A stretch of DNA of 64,000 bases from JBBDYH01 sp040901795 (GTDB taxonomy: Bacteria; Planctomycetota; Planctomycetia; Pirellulales; JALHPA01), in contig JBBDYH010000075.1 in assembly GCA_040901795.1 (NCBI GenBank), positions 1 to 64,000 of the forward strand, read 5' to 3'. The notes under the pieces were generated by a model. That model worked only from the letters and a program-made list of their open reading frames with translations, did no database searches and had not been told where the DNA came from. Below, piece after piece: positions 8,537 through 16,605 of this stretch (position 1 is the stretch's first letter; the number at the start of each line of letters is the position of its first letter). A program made the translations under genes and the position numbers.

Positions 8537-8686
8537 GTTTAAGGTTTAAAGTTCAAGGTTTAAGGTCAAACGGCTTACTTGATATTCCTTCCTGATTGTT
8601 CGTACTTCGTCCTTTGTACTTCGTACTTCCCTCCGTACGACGGGCATAAAGCCCAGCCCCGCTGAACCCTGAACCCTGGACCCTAC
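8537..8686. repeat. Mixed short repeats before nuoL
   Basis: The gap holds three short tandem-like tracts: TTTAAGGTTTAAAGTTCAAGG, then CTTCGTACTTCG-type direct repeats around 8600-8630, then TGAACCCTGAACCCTGGACCC ending directly at the nuoL start. Similar TTCAAAG/AACCCTGAA tracts occur at 36959-36980, 49704-49736, 49874-49895 and 52913-52938. No ribosome-binding site is left in front of nuoL. Confidence 0.6.
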
Positions 8687-10804
8687 TTGAACACGCTGCT
8701 GCTTCTCATCCCTGCTCTTCCCTTGGCGGGCGCGATCCTCGTCGCCGCGCTGGGCCGCTGGTTGGGCGCACGCAGCCACCTGCCGATCGTTGGGGCCCTG
8801 GCCTTGTCGTTCGTTTGCAGCTTATTGTTGCTGCTCGACGTACGCGCGAGCAAAGCGCCCACCGGAGCGGTCGCGTACGAACACATCTTCACCGTCTGGA
8901 CCTGGGCCGACGTTGAAGACGCTTATTCGCTGGACGAACCGGCGGACGACAAATCCACATCCGCAGCCGCCGGACCGTTCGACTTCGACATTGGCGTCAC
9001 GCTGCGAGCCGACACGCTGACGTGCCTCATGCTTTCGATGGTCACGTTCGTCAGCATGCTGGTGGCGATCTATGCGGCCGGTTACATGCACGGCGATCCC
9101 GGCTATTGGCGATTCTTCGCCTACATTGGCCTGTTCGTGTTCTCGATGACGATGCTGGTCTCGGTGAGCAACTTTGTGCTGCTCTACGTGTTCTGGGAAG
9201 CAGTCGGCGTTTGCAGCTATCTGTTGATCGGTTTCTGGTACCAAAAGCCGGAGGCCGCGGCAGCCGGTAAAAAGGCGTTTCTGGTCAACCGCGTCGGCGA
9301 CTTTGGATTCGCACTGGCGCTGTTTTTGATCTGGAGCACGTACGGAACGCTCAACTTCCACGACACGTTTGCCGCGGCCGACAATGGTGAAACGATTGTC
9401 ACGGCAGGCATCTTTGGTCAAACACGGCTCGCCGACCCCCTGCTCTACGCGGGCGGCGGTGTGGCGCTGGCCATCTGTCTGCTGCTGATGCTCGGCGCCT
9501 GCGGCAAGAGCGCGCAGTTTCCGCTGCATGTTTGGCTACCGGACGCGATGGAGGGCCCCACGCCGGTCAGCGCGCTGATCCACGCCGCCACCATGGTCAC
9601 CGCGGGCGTGTACATGGTCGTGCGCTGCGCACCGTTGTTCGCGGCGGCCTCCGGCGTGCCGCTGTTCGAGATTGACGGCGAGCCGATCGACGCCGGCAAC
9701 GTCGTCTCGATCATTGGCGGCTTTACGGCGCTGTTGGCCGGGTTGATCGCGATTACGCAGACCGATCTGAAGCGCGTGCTCGCTTATTCCACCGTCAGCC
9801 AATTGGGCTACATGTTTTTGAGCGTGGGCACCGGGACACTCCTGGGCATCACCGCCGGCATGTTCCACCTGTTCACGCACGCGTTCTTCAAAGCGCTGTT
9901 GTTCCTGGGCGCTGGGAGCGTGATGCATGCCATGGGGGGCGTGATCGACGTCCGCTATTTCGGCGGCCTGAAACGGCTGATGCCGATCACGCGTTGGACT
10001 TTTCTCATCGGCTGCCTGGCGCTCTCGGGCATCATTCCGCTGGCCGGCTTTTGGAGCAAGGATGAAATCCTGGCGGCGCTCCATGAGCGAGCGCACCATG
10101 CCGACGAAGCCGGCCACACTGTCCAGGCCGCGTTGCACAACGGCCTGTATTGGCTGGCACTGTTCGCGGCACTGCTGACGGCGTTCTATACGTTCCGCGC
10201 CTACTTCATGACGTTCCATGGCGCCGAGCAAATCCCGCGCGAGGCCGGGCATCACGCGCATGAGTCGCCTGCCTCGATGACGATTCCTCTGATCATTCTT
10301 GCGATCTGCTCGGTCGTGGTGGGCCTGCTGTTCGGGCCGACGCACTTGTTTGGCGATTTCCTTGGTCGCGCTGGATCGCTGGCGTTTGAGCCAATTGCAA
10401 GCACCAGGGTTGAGCCGGTCTTCCACACGGACATCGCCGTGATCAGCACGCTGGCCGCGTTCTTGGGCATTGGGCTGGCGGCGTTCATGTATCTGGGCGA
10501 GCGCCGGGAGGCCGAAACGTTGGCCGGCGCGCTGGGGCCGTTGTATCGCCTGTCGCGGGGAAAATTCTTCTTCGATGAGCTGTACAACGTGATCTTGGTC
10601 TGGCCGCTGCGTGTGATCGCGGTATTGAGCTACGTCGTCGACCGCTTTTTCGTCGATGGTCTGGTCAACCTGTGCGGCAAGCTGCCGGCAGTCGCCGGTT
10701 ATCTGCTCAGGTCGCTGCAGAACGGAATGGTGCAGTGGTACGCATTGGCGATGGTGCTCGGTCTGGTGGCGCTGTTCTGGCAAATCGTCATGAGACCTGC
10801 ATAG
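8687..10804 (+). CDS. nuoL: NADH-quinone oxidoreductase subunit L
   Basis: A 705-residue antiporter-like subunit at the distal end of the membrane arm. Seen are the N-terminal oxidored_q1_N region, the EAVGVCSYLLIGFWYQ motif (TM5 Glu), the GKSAQFPLHVWLPDAMEGPTPVSALIHAATMV core, TDLKRVLAYSTVSQLGYM and GFWSKDEIL. The C-terminal lateral helix region is present. The start is a TTG immediately after repeat DNA, since no ATG or GTG is suitably placed. A His-rich loop follows near residues 465-525. The length is somewhat longer than the usual 610-660. Confidence 0.95.
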   Translation: MNTLLLLIPALPLAGAILVAALGRWLGARSHLPIVGALALSFVCSLLLLLDVRASKAPTGAVAYEHIFTVWTWADVEDAYSLDEPADDKSTSAAAGPFDFDIGVTLRADTLTCLMLSMVTFVSMLVAIYAAGYMHGDPGYWRFFAYIGLFVFSMTMLVSVSNFVLLYVFWEAVGVCSYLLIGFWYQKPEAAAAGKKAFLVNRVGDFGFALALFLIWSTYGTLNFHDTFAAADNGETIVTAGIFGQTRLADPLLYAGGGVALAICLLLMLGACGKSAQFPLHVWLPDAMEGPTPVSALIHAATMVTAGVYMVVRCAPLFAAASGVPLFEIDGEPIDAGNVVSIIGGFTALLAGLIAITQTDLKRVLAYSTVSQLGYMFLSVGTGTLLGITAGMFHLFTHAFFKALLFLGAGSVMHAMGGVIDVRYFGGLKRLMPITRWTFLIGCLALSGIIPLAGFWSKDEILAALHERAHHADEAGHTVQAALHNGLYWLALFAALLTAFYTFRAYFMTFHGAEQIPREAGHHAHESPASMTIPLIILAICSVVVGLLFGPTHLFGDFLGRAGSLAFEPIASTRVEPVFHTDIAVISTLAAFLGIGLAAFMYLGERREAETLAGALGPLYRLSRGKFFFDELYNVILVWPLRVIAVLSYVVDRFFVDGLVNLCGKLPAVAGYLLRSLQNGMVQWYALAMVLGLVALFWQIVMRPA

Positions 10805-10807
10805 AAC

Positions 10808-10940
10808 GCTCGTTCCCAGGCTCCGCCTGGGAACGCACTGCCTGCGAGGCTCTGCCTCGCGAGAGAAAATCGATAACAGATGAACCGGCAGGCAGAGCCT
10901 GCCGTACAGCCCGTTCCCAGGCAGAGCCTGGGAACGAGAA
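10808..10940. repeat. Multi-hairpin GTTCCC-family element
   Basis: Four consecutive hairpins lie in 133 bp: CGTTCCCAGGCTC/GCCTGGGAACG, GCGAGGCTC/GCCTCGCGAG, GGCAGGC/GCCTGCCG, and GTTCCCAGGCAGAGCCTGGGAAC. The outermost arms are also mutually complementary, so the whole unit can form a cloverleaf-like structure. It fills the nuoL-nuoM gap and is the best-preserved copy of this family here. Confidence 0.85.
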
Positions 10941-10956
10941 AAACAAACCGGAAGCT

Positions 10957-12768
10957 ATGGAATACTTGCTGATATTCACCGTCTTGCTGCCACTCATCGG
11001 GGCGACGCTTATCTGGCTGCTCGCTTCGGAGGGCGGGGGCTTTGTTCGGCTGACGGCGCTATTCACATCGTTGGTCACACTCGGACTGGCGGCGTACCTG
11101 ATCAGCAAGTACCAGATCGGCGATAACAACTTCGCCGTTTCGGACTCGGTATGGCTTGGCGGCGACGACGCGGTGGTGAACGTCCATTTCAGTCTCGGTC
11201 TCGATGGTCTGGGCCTGTGGCTGTTCGGGCTTTCGGCGCTCCTCACGGTGACCTCGGTGCTGGTGAGCTGGCAGGCCATTACCGACCGCGCGGCGACGTT
11301 CTACGCGTTGTTGCTGACGCTGGAGACGGGCATGCTCGGCGTGTTCACCGCGCGCGACATCATCCTGTTCTACATCTTTTTCGAGTTCACCTTGCTGCCG
11401 CTCTTCTTCCTGATCGGCGTCTGGGGGAGCGAAGAGCGGCGCTATGCGGCGGTGAAATTCTTCCTCTTCACGTTGGCCGGCAGCCTGCTCACTTTCTTGA
11501 GCCTGTTGGCGATCGTCCTTTGGCACCGCTTCGAGACAGGAAACCTGACGTTTCTCATTCCGGAGCTGACCGCGGGATTACGCGAGCATCCGATCCCCAA
11601 CGACTACAACCATGCGTATCTGCAACTGCTGATCTTCCTCGGTCTGTTCGCCGGCTTCGCCATCAAAGTGCCGCTCTTTCCCTTGCACACATGGCTGCCC
11701 TTGGCGCACGTGCAGGCGCCCACAGCGGGCAGCGTGATTCTGGCCGGCATTCTTTTGAAGATCGGGACCTACGGATTTCTCCGGTTCAGCTTGCCAATGC
11801 TGCCGGAGGCTTCGGCCCAGTGCATGCCCTGGATCCTCTGGCTGTCGGTCGCCGGGATTCTCTACGGAGCAATGGTGGCGCTTGCGCAAACCGACATCAA
11901 ACGGCTGATCGCCTACTCAAGCGTCAGCCACCTCGGATTCTGCATGCTCGGCATTTTTGTCTTCAACCCGCTCGGTTTACAAGGCGGCGCGCTGCAGATG
12001 ATCAACCACGGCCTTTCGACCGGCGGCTTGTTCGCGGTCGTGGGCATGATCTATGAGCGCTATCACACGCGGCAGATCGCCGACCTCGGCGGGCTGGCGC
12101 GACGCTTGCCGATTTTATCATTCTTCTTTTTGCTGCTGACGTTTTCGAGCATCGGTCTGCCCGGCTTGAACGGCTTTGCAGGCGAATTCCTGCTGTTGAC
12201 CGGTGCGTTCCAGCGCGGGTGGAGCGGGGCCCCCGCAGCGCTCGGCTCGCAATTGTTATGGATTGCGGCGCTTTCGACGTTTGGCGTGGTGCTGGGCGCG
12301 TGGTACATGCTGTATTTGGTGCAGCGCGTGTTCTTCGGTCCGCTGAAAGAACCCGTTCTCGACCATGGGCCGACTTCCCGCGGATTCTCGGCCGAGCAAC
12401 CGCACGAGCATGGGGGCGTGCGCGTCCACCGCGATCCGGGCCAAGGCGATGAGGAGCACGCGCACGCTCATCCGGCAGGCGAAGTTCATCGAGGAGATCA
12501 CGGTGACGGCCATGCTCATCCTGCCCGTCAACCGCTGCCGCCCGGTCCCATCGACATGACGCCGCGCGAAGTGTTTGCCTTGGCCCCACTGGTAGTCTTT
12601 ATCTTCTGGATTGGGCTCTACCCACAGTTCTTTCTCGATTACCTTGCGCCGGCCGTGGACCCGATCGGCGTCGAAGTGACCGAGTATATCTACGCTGAGC
12701 ATGGGCCGCCGCAGCAGCGCGAATCAGCCGAGCCGCTTGTCGCAACTGGGGAGGCTGCCAATGACTGA
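10957..12768 (+). CDS. nuoM: NADH-quinone oxidoreductase subunit M
   Basis: A 603-residue antiporter-like membrane subunit. Conserved features include FFEFTLLPLFFLIGVWG (TM5 Glu), FKVPLFPLHTWLP-type core (IKVPLFPLHTWLPLAHVQAP), QTDIKRLIAYSSVSHLGF and GLNGFAGEFLLL. Between the last helices (about residues 468-530) is a hydrophilic insertion with eleven histidines. The ATG at 10957 lies 16 bases after the repeat; an upstream in-frame extension would translate the repeat. Its stop overlaps the nuoN start by eight bases. Confidence 0.95.
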   Translation: MEYLLIFTVLLPLIGATLIWLLASEGGGFVRLTALFTSLVTLGLAAYLISKYQIGDNNFAVSDSVWLGGDDAVVNVHFSLGLDGLGLWLFGLSALLTVTSVLVSWQAITDRAATFYALLLTLETGMLGVFTARDIILFYIFFEFTLLPLFFLIGVWGSEERRYAAVKFFLFTLAGSLLTFLSLLAIVLWHRFETGNLTFLIPELTAGLREHPIPNDYNHAYLQLLIFLGLFAGFAIKVPLFPLHTWLPLAHVQAPTAGSVILAGILLKIGTYGFLRFSLPMLPEASAQCMPWILWLSVAGILYGAMVALAQTDIKRLIAYSSVSHLGFCMLGIFVFNPLGLQGGALQMINHGLSTGGLFAVVGMIYERYHTRQIADLGGLARRLPILSFFFLLLTFSSIGLPGLNGFAGEFLLLTGAFQRGWSGAPAALGSQLLWIAALSTFGVVLGAWYMLYLVQRVFFGPLKEPVLDHGPTSRGFSAEQPHEHGGVRVHRDPGQGDEEHAHAHPAGEVHRGDHGDGHAHPARQPLPPGPIDMTPREVFALAPLVVFIFWIGLYPQFFLDYLAPAVDPIGVEVTEYIYAEHGPPQQRESAEPLVATGEAAND

Positions 12769-14431
12769 CGACGTCACAATTAAGCTGCTCGCGCCGGAGA
12801 TTGTCTTGATCGGCATCGCCACGCTGATCTATCTCGCCGGCGCTTTTGCTCGCCCCGGCTTTCGCCCGTTGGGATTTGCACTGCTCGGGCTATTTGGCGC
12901 CGCGGTTGCGATGTTGGCCACGCGCGACCTGAGCGGCGGAATGCTCGCCTATCCCCCGGAAACGATGCTAAGCGGACCACTGGTCATGGATCTGTTTGGC
13001 CATACCGCGCGGTGGGGGATTCTGATCGCGGGCGGCCTGTTGGTGTTGCTTGCCGACCGGCCACGAGAAGAACGTCAAGCCGCGGAATACACCGGCTCGC
13101 TGCTGTTGATCATCGCCGGTCTGATGCTCGCGGCGACCGCCAACGACCTGGTCCTGCTGTTTATGGGCTTGGAGCTGGTGTCGATCCCGACGTACGTCGT
13201 GCTGTACCTCGGCAAGCGTGGTCCGGCCGCTCAAGAAGCGACGACCAAATATTTTTTTCTGAGCGTTCTCTCTTCGGCGGTATTGCTGTATGGGTTCAGC
13301 TTTTTGTACGGGCTGGGCGGCTCGAGTCGGCTGGATATCATTGCCGGCGCACTGCGTGAGCAGTATGCCGAGGCTGGTTCGCTGGGACCATTCGCCTCGG
13401 TCGCCCTGATCCTCGTTTTCGCCGCATTGGCCTTCCGCCTGGCGGCCGTGCCTTTTCACTTTTACGCTCCCGACGTGTTCCACGGGACGAGCAACGCCAA
13501 CGCCGGCCTGCTCTCGACGTTGCCGAAGGCGGCGGGCCTGGTGGTGCTCATTCGGCTGCTGCTGGGCGCTATGCCCGGTATCGAGCCGCTGGCCTGGAAG
13601 CTCGCCCTCGTCGTGTCCGTGCTGACCATGACGCTGGGCAACGTGGTCGCCTTGTGGCAGAGCAATATTCGCCGCTTGCTGGCATACTCGTCGATCGCAC
13701 ATGCGGGTTACATGCTGATTGGTCTTTCGGTCGGGTTGGCCCAAGTGGCGATCGCGCCCTCCGCCGAGCCGCAGGAGGCGATCGGCGTGAACGGAATTGG
13801 CACCGCGCTGTTCTACCTGGCTGTCTATGCGGTGGCCACGCTCGGAACGTTCGCGGCGCTGGCGTACCTCAGCACAGAGCGCAAGTCGGTAGACGACTTG
13901 GACGAGTTGGCCGGCCTTAGCCAGACGCACCCATTCATCGCTGGAGCGATCGCCGTCTTCATGTTCAGCCTGGCGGGTATTCCGCCTTTGGCCGGTTTCT
14001 GGGGCAAGTTTGCCCTCTTCAGCGGGACGATCGACCTGGGAGCGCCGGTCGGCGGAGATTGGACGGAGCTGCAGCAGTGGTTTTTCGCGCTGGCGATCAT
14101 CGGAGTGGCGAATGCCGCCATCGCGGCGGCCTATTACCTGCGCATCGTGGCCACAATGTACTTTCGTTCGCCGGAAACGGCGGCCGCGCCTGTCCCGGCC
14201 GCTCGTCCAGCAGGCGTCCGCCAAGAGCCCGAACCGGCCTTGGCCACGGCGATGGCGCTGGTACTTGTCATCGGCATGGGCATCTTTCCCGGCCGCGTGA
14301 TCGACGTCTCGGATGCGGCGGGCGCGGCGGTTAGCGCTGCAACGCCAATTCATGTGGGCGAGTCTCTCCGAGACTCGGCATCTCTTCTCGAAGAGACGCG
14401 GCCACGCGGCGCTGCGGGCGAAGCGCAGTGA
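12761..14431 (+). CDS. nuoN: NADH-quinone oxidoreductase subunit N
   Basis: A 556-residue third antiporter-like subunit and the last gene of the operon. Motifs include FMGLELVSIPTYVVLYLGKR (TM5 Glu), FRLAAVPFHFYAPDVFHG, WQSNIRRLLAYSSIAHAGYM and GIPPLAGFWGKFALF. The start ATG lies within the nuoM end (overlap ATGACTGA). The last 25 or so residues, after VSAATPI, are encoded by a GAGTCTC palindromic repeat (14351-14406). The tail is therefore repeat-derived and unlike NuoN of other bacteria. Confidence 0.95.
   Translation: MTDDVTIKLLAPEIVLIGIATLIYLAGAFARPGFRPLGFALLGLFGAAVAMLATRDLSGGMLAYPPETMLSGPLVMDLFGHTARWGILIAGGLLVLLADRPREERQAAEYTGSLLLIIAGLMLAATANDLVLLFMGLELVSIPTYVVLYLGKRGPAAQEATTKYFFLSVLSSAVLLYGFSFLYGLGGSSRLDIIAGALREQYAEAGSLGPFASVALILVFAALAFRLAAVPFHFYAPDVFHGTSNANAGLLSTLPKAAGLVVLIRLLLGAMPGIEPLAWKLALVVSVLTMTLGNVVALWQSNIRRLLAYSSIAHAGYMLIGLSVGLAQVAIAPSAEPQEAIGVNGIGTALFYLAVYAVATLGTFAALAYLSTERKSVDDLDELAGLSQTHPFIAGAIAVFMFSLAGIPPLAGFWGKFALFSGTIDLGAPVGGDWTELQQWFFALAIIGVANAAIAAAYYLRIVATMYFRSPETAAAPVPAARPAGVRQEPEPALATAMALVLVIGMGIFPGRVIDVSDAAGAAVSAATPIHVGESLRDSASLLEETRPRGAAGEAQ
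14351..14406. repeat. GAGTCTC palindrome, coding copy in nuoN
   Basis: GGGCGAGTCTCTCCGAGACTCG followed by CTCTTCTCGAAGAGACGCGG forms two hairpins. It is read in the nuoN frame as a Ser/Arg/Glu-rich tail. Relatives lie at 14457-14510, 22509-22566 and 58795-58872. Confidence 0.8.
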
Positions 14432-14456
14432 CGCTGAGTACAATAGAAGGGACACA

Positions 14457-14510
14457 CATGGGCGAGTCTCTTCGAGACTCGCTCGCGTCTCGGAGAGACG
14501 CGGCCACGTG
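14457..14510. repeat. GAGTCTC palindrome, intergenic copy
   Basis: CATGGGCGAGTCTCTTCGAGACTCG plus CGCGTCTCGGAGAGACGCGGCCACGTG makes two adjacent hairpins between nuoN and the degenerate regulator gene. With the copy inside nuoN, this gives two units about 100 bp apart. Confidence 0.8.
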
Positions 14511-14540
14511 AGAAGAATCGCGACTCCACTTTCAACTCTG

Positions 14541-16139
14541 ATGGCTGCTCGATCGATCGCCAGCGAACTGGTGCGTTTCCTGCACGGCCTGACCGGACCG
14601 GTCTGCCTCTTTGACGAGGCTCGCCGCCTGGTGTTCGCCAATCAGGCCTGCGCGGATTGGACCGCGGTTTCGCTTGACAAGCTGATCGGAACCGTGGCGT
14701 CGTATACCTCGGTCACAAAGAACGGCGAGGCGGCGGCAGCGGATCTCCTCTGCCCGCCGCCCGAGGCCTTTGCCGGCCACAATCGGTCGGGCTTGATCCA
14801 CGCCCTATCGCCTGAAGGCCTGCTCCGCCGCCGGCGAGCCGATTTTCAACCGCTGAGCCGTGGTAACGACAGCTCATCGTCGGCAGTTCTGGTCCTCGCC
14901 GAGGCGAAGGATATCGAGCCCGTGGAGGTGGGGGTGATGGATGCCACTCATCTCTGTGGTGAAGCAAACGACGACGCTCAGCTCCTGCACGATCGACTGG
15001 TGCGCTTTCGGCATGAACAGACCGCCCTTTACCGGCTTGAATCGCTGGTGGGCGACAGCCCGGCCATGCAATTGGCCCGATCGCAAGCACGGACGGCCAT
15101 CGTCAGCGGGGCAAGCTCCACGGTCGTCGGTCCATCGGGGAGCGGCCGCGAGCATCTGGCCCGGACGATCCATTACGCGAGCGCAGCGGTGGCGCAAACG
15201 CAACGGCCGGAGACGCAACAACAGGTGCTGTTGACCCTGGATGGAATGCTGTTGACTCCTGAGGTCCTCGTCTCGGCGCTGGCCACCGTATCGGGCCGGG
15301 GCCGCACGGCCGCAGTGACGCTCCTGGTTTTGCATTTGGAAGCTGTGCCGGCGGCGACGCAGTTGGAACTCTTACGGTTGTCCGGCCAACGGTTCAATAA
15401 TCTACGGTTCCTGGCGACAAGCCAGTTTGCGCCCGAGGCCTTGCTTTCAGATGGACGGCTACATCGGCAACTCGCCGCGGCGATCAGTCCGCTGGTGATT
15501 CGCCTGCCACCTCTCGCGGACCGCCGCGAGGACATCCCGCTGCTGGCCCAACTTACGATCGAAGACCTCAACGCCCAAGGGGGCAAACAGCTTCGTGGAT
15601 TGACGGGTGAGGCGATCGACGCGCTGGTGGCTTATCCTTGGCCCGGCAATGCCGCCGAGCTGCGCGACTTTGTGGCCGAGGCGTTCAGGAGCGCTGAAGG
15701 TTTCGAGATCACTGCCGCCGATCTGCCACGGCGGCTGTTTTATGCCGCCGAGGCGGCGCGCCGACCTCTGCGCACCGACGAACCAATCGTCCTGGCGGAG
15801 TTTCTGACCGGCATCGAGCGCGAGCTGATCGAGCGCGCGTTGAAACAGGCGAAAGGGAACAAGGCCCGGGCGGCACGGTTATTGGGTCTAACGCGGCCAC
15901 GGCTGTATCGGAGGATGGTGCAACTTGGGCTGGAAGAAGCTGCCTCCGTCGCGCGCGGCGGTTCCCCTCGACCTCAGCGACGAACGGCTGATGGCAAGCG
16001 CCGCCGGCCCGACGTTGCCCCGCACGAGCGCGGAACGGTCTCCGCCATGTCGGCCGACGATCTCGATGTCACTACACCGGCAATCGATGATGAGGCGGAG
16101 TTCCTCGAGGACATTCCGTTTGAGGAGCAACCGGAGTGA
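14541..16139 (+). CDS. Degenerate NtrC-like regulator (PAS, remnant AAA+, Fis-type HTH)
   Basis: 532 residues. The N-terminus (about 10-60) looks like a PAS domain (PVCLFDEARRLVFANQAC). A sigma54-activator-like AAA+ region begins with SLVGDSPAMQLA (about 172). Its Walker A is GPSGSGREH, with Arg in place of Lys. The GAFTGA loop and a Walker B DE are missing, but the downstream RLPPLADRREDIPLLA and YPWPGNAAELRDF landmarks remain. A Fis-family helix-turn-helix ends the domain (GNKARAARLLGLTRPRLYRR, about 455-475), followed by a charged tail. It is unlikely to activate sigma54 in the normal way. The gene overlaps the next one by four bases (GTGA). Confidence 0.85.
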   Translation: MAARSIASELVRFLHGLTGPVCLFDEARRLVFANQACADWTAVSLDKLIGTVASYTSVTKNGEAAAADLLCPPPEAFAGHNRSGLIHALSPEGLLRRRRADFQPLSRGNDSSSSAVLVLAEAKDIEPVEVGVMDATHLCGEANDDAQLLHDRLVRFRHEQTALYRLESLVGDSPAMQLARSQARTAIVSGASSTVVGPSGSGREHLARTIHYASAAVAQTQRPETQQQVLLTLDGMLLTPEVLVSALATVSGRGRTAAVTLLVLHLEAVPAATQLELLRLSGQRFNNLRFLATSQFAPEALLSDGRLHRQLAAAISPLVIRLPPLADRREDIPLLAQLTIEDLNAQGGKQLRGLTGEAIDALVAYPWPGNAAELRDFVAEAFRSAEGFEITAADLPRRLFYAAEAARRPLRTDEPIVLAEFLTGIERELIERALKQAKGNKARAARLLGLTRPRLYRRMVQLGLEEAASVARGGSPRPQRRTADGKRRRPDVAPHERGTVSAMSADDLDVTTPAIDDEAEFLEDIPFEEQPE

Positions 16140-16576
16140 ACGCCGCCAAGCCCGCATTGATTCTCTTCGAGCGTCATGGCCGCTGGGCGCCGTCGCTGCG
16201 GCGGCATGGGCTGGTCGAGCGATTGCCGTTGGTCGAAGCGCGCAGCTTCGCGGAGTTGGAAGAGCTGCTTCCGTCGTATCCGCAGGTGCTCGTCGGCCTG
16301 GAACTGCATCGCGACGCGGCGGATCGCGTGGTCGCATGGCTCGGCCGGCGATCGGTCGCCTTGGACGCGAAGGTGATCGTCTTCGCCGAGCGGGGTATGC
16401 GGGTCTATGAGACTGTCTGCCGCGAAGCCGGAGCGGTCCATTTCATCGCTTCGGAGTTCGAGCTGTTCTCGCTGGCCGCCGTAATCGACCGCTATCTTTC
16501 GCAGCCGGCATTTGCGAAACTGGACGAAGAGAAGCAAACGTTCGCCGCACGAATTCAGGCCCGTTTGCCTTGGTAA
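16136..16576 (+). CDS. Receiver-like protein of unknown function
   Basis: 146 residues starting with GTG, overlapping the stop of the degenerate NtrC gene. The alternating hydrophobic strands (ALILFERHG, QVLVGLELH, AKVIVFAERG, AVHFIASEFE) and helices suggest a response-regulator-type alpha/beta fold. No clear acidic pocket or phosphoacceptor Asp is visible. The tight coupling suggests the two proteins work together. It could be a pseudo-receiver partner; function unknown. Confidence 0.65.
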   Translation: MNAAKPALILFERHGRWAPSLRRHGLVERLPLVEARSFAELEELLPSYPQVLVGLELHRDAADRVVAWLGRRSVALDAKVIVFAERGMRVYETVCREAGAVHFIASEFELFSLAAVIDRYLSQPAFAKLDEEKQTFAARIQARLPW

Positions 16577-16605
16577 TTCGCCCTGAACAAGAAACGTCTT
16601 CAATT

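Noticed and set aside
9536..10783. 415-codon antisense frame in nuoL
   Set aside because: Gln/Arg/His-rich shadow of a high-GC gene on the opposite strand; no motif.
10808..10940. Possible CRISPR array from repeated GTTCCC units
   Set aside because: Units are palindromes with no regular spacers, and no cas genes are present.
12968..14641. 557-codon antisense frame across nuoN
   Set aside because: Low-complexity Arg/Gln/His translation opposite a well-supported gene.
14541..16139. Call as an ordinary sigma54-dependent activator
   Set aside because: The GAFTGA loop and Walker B acids are missing and Walker A has Arg for Lys.
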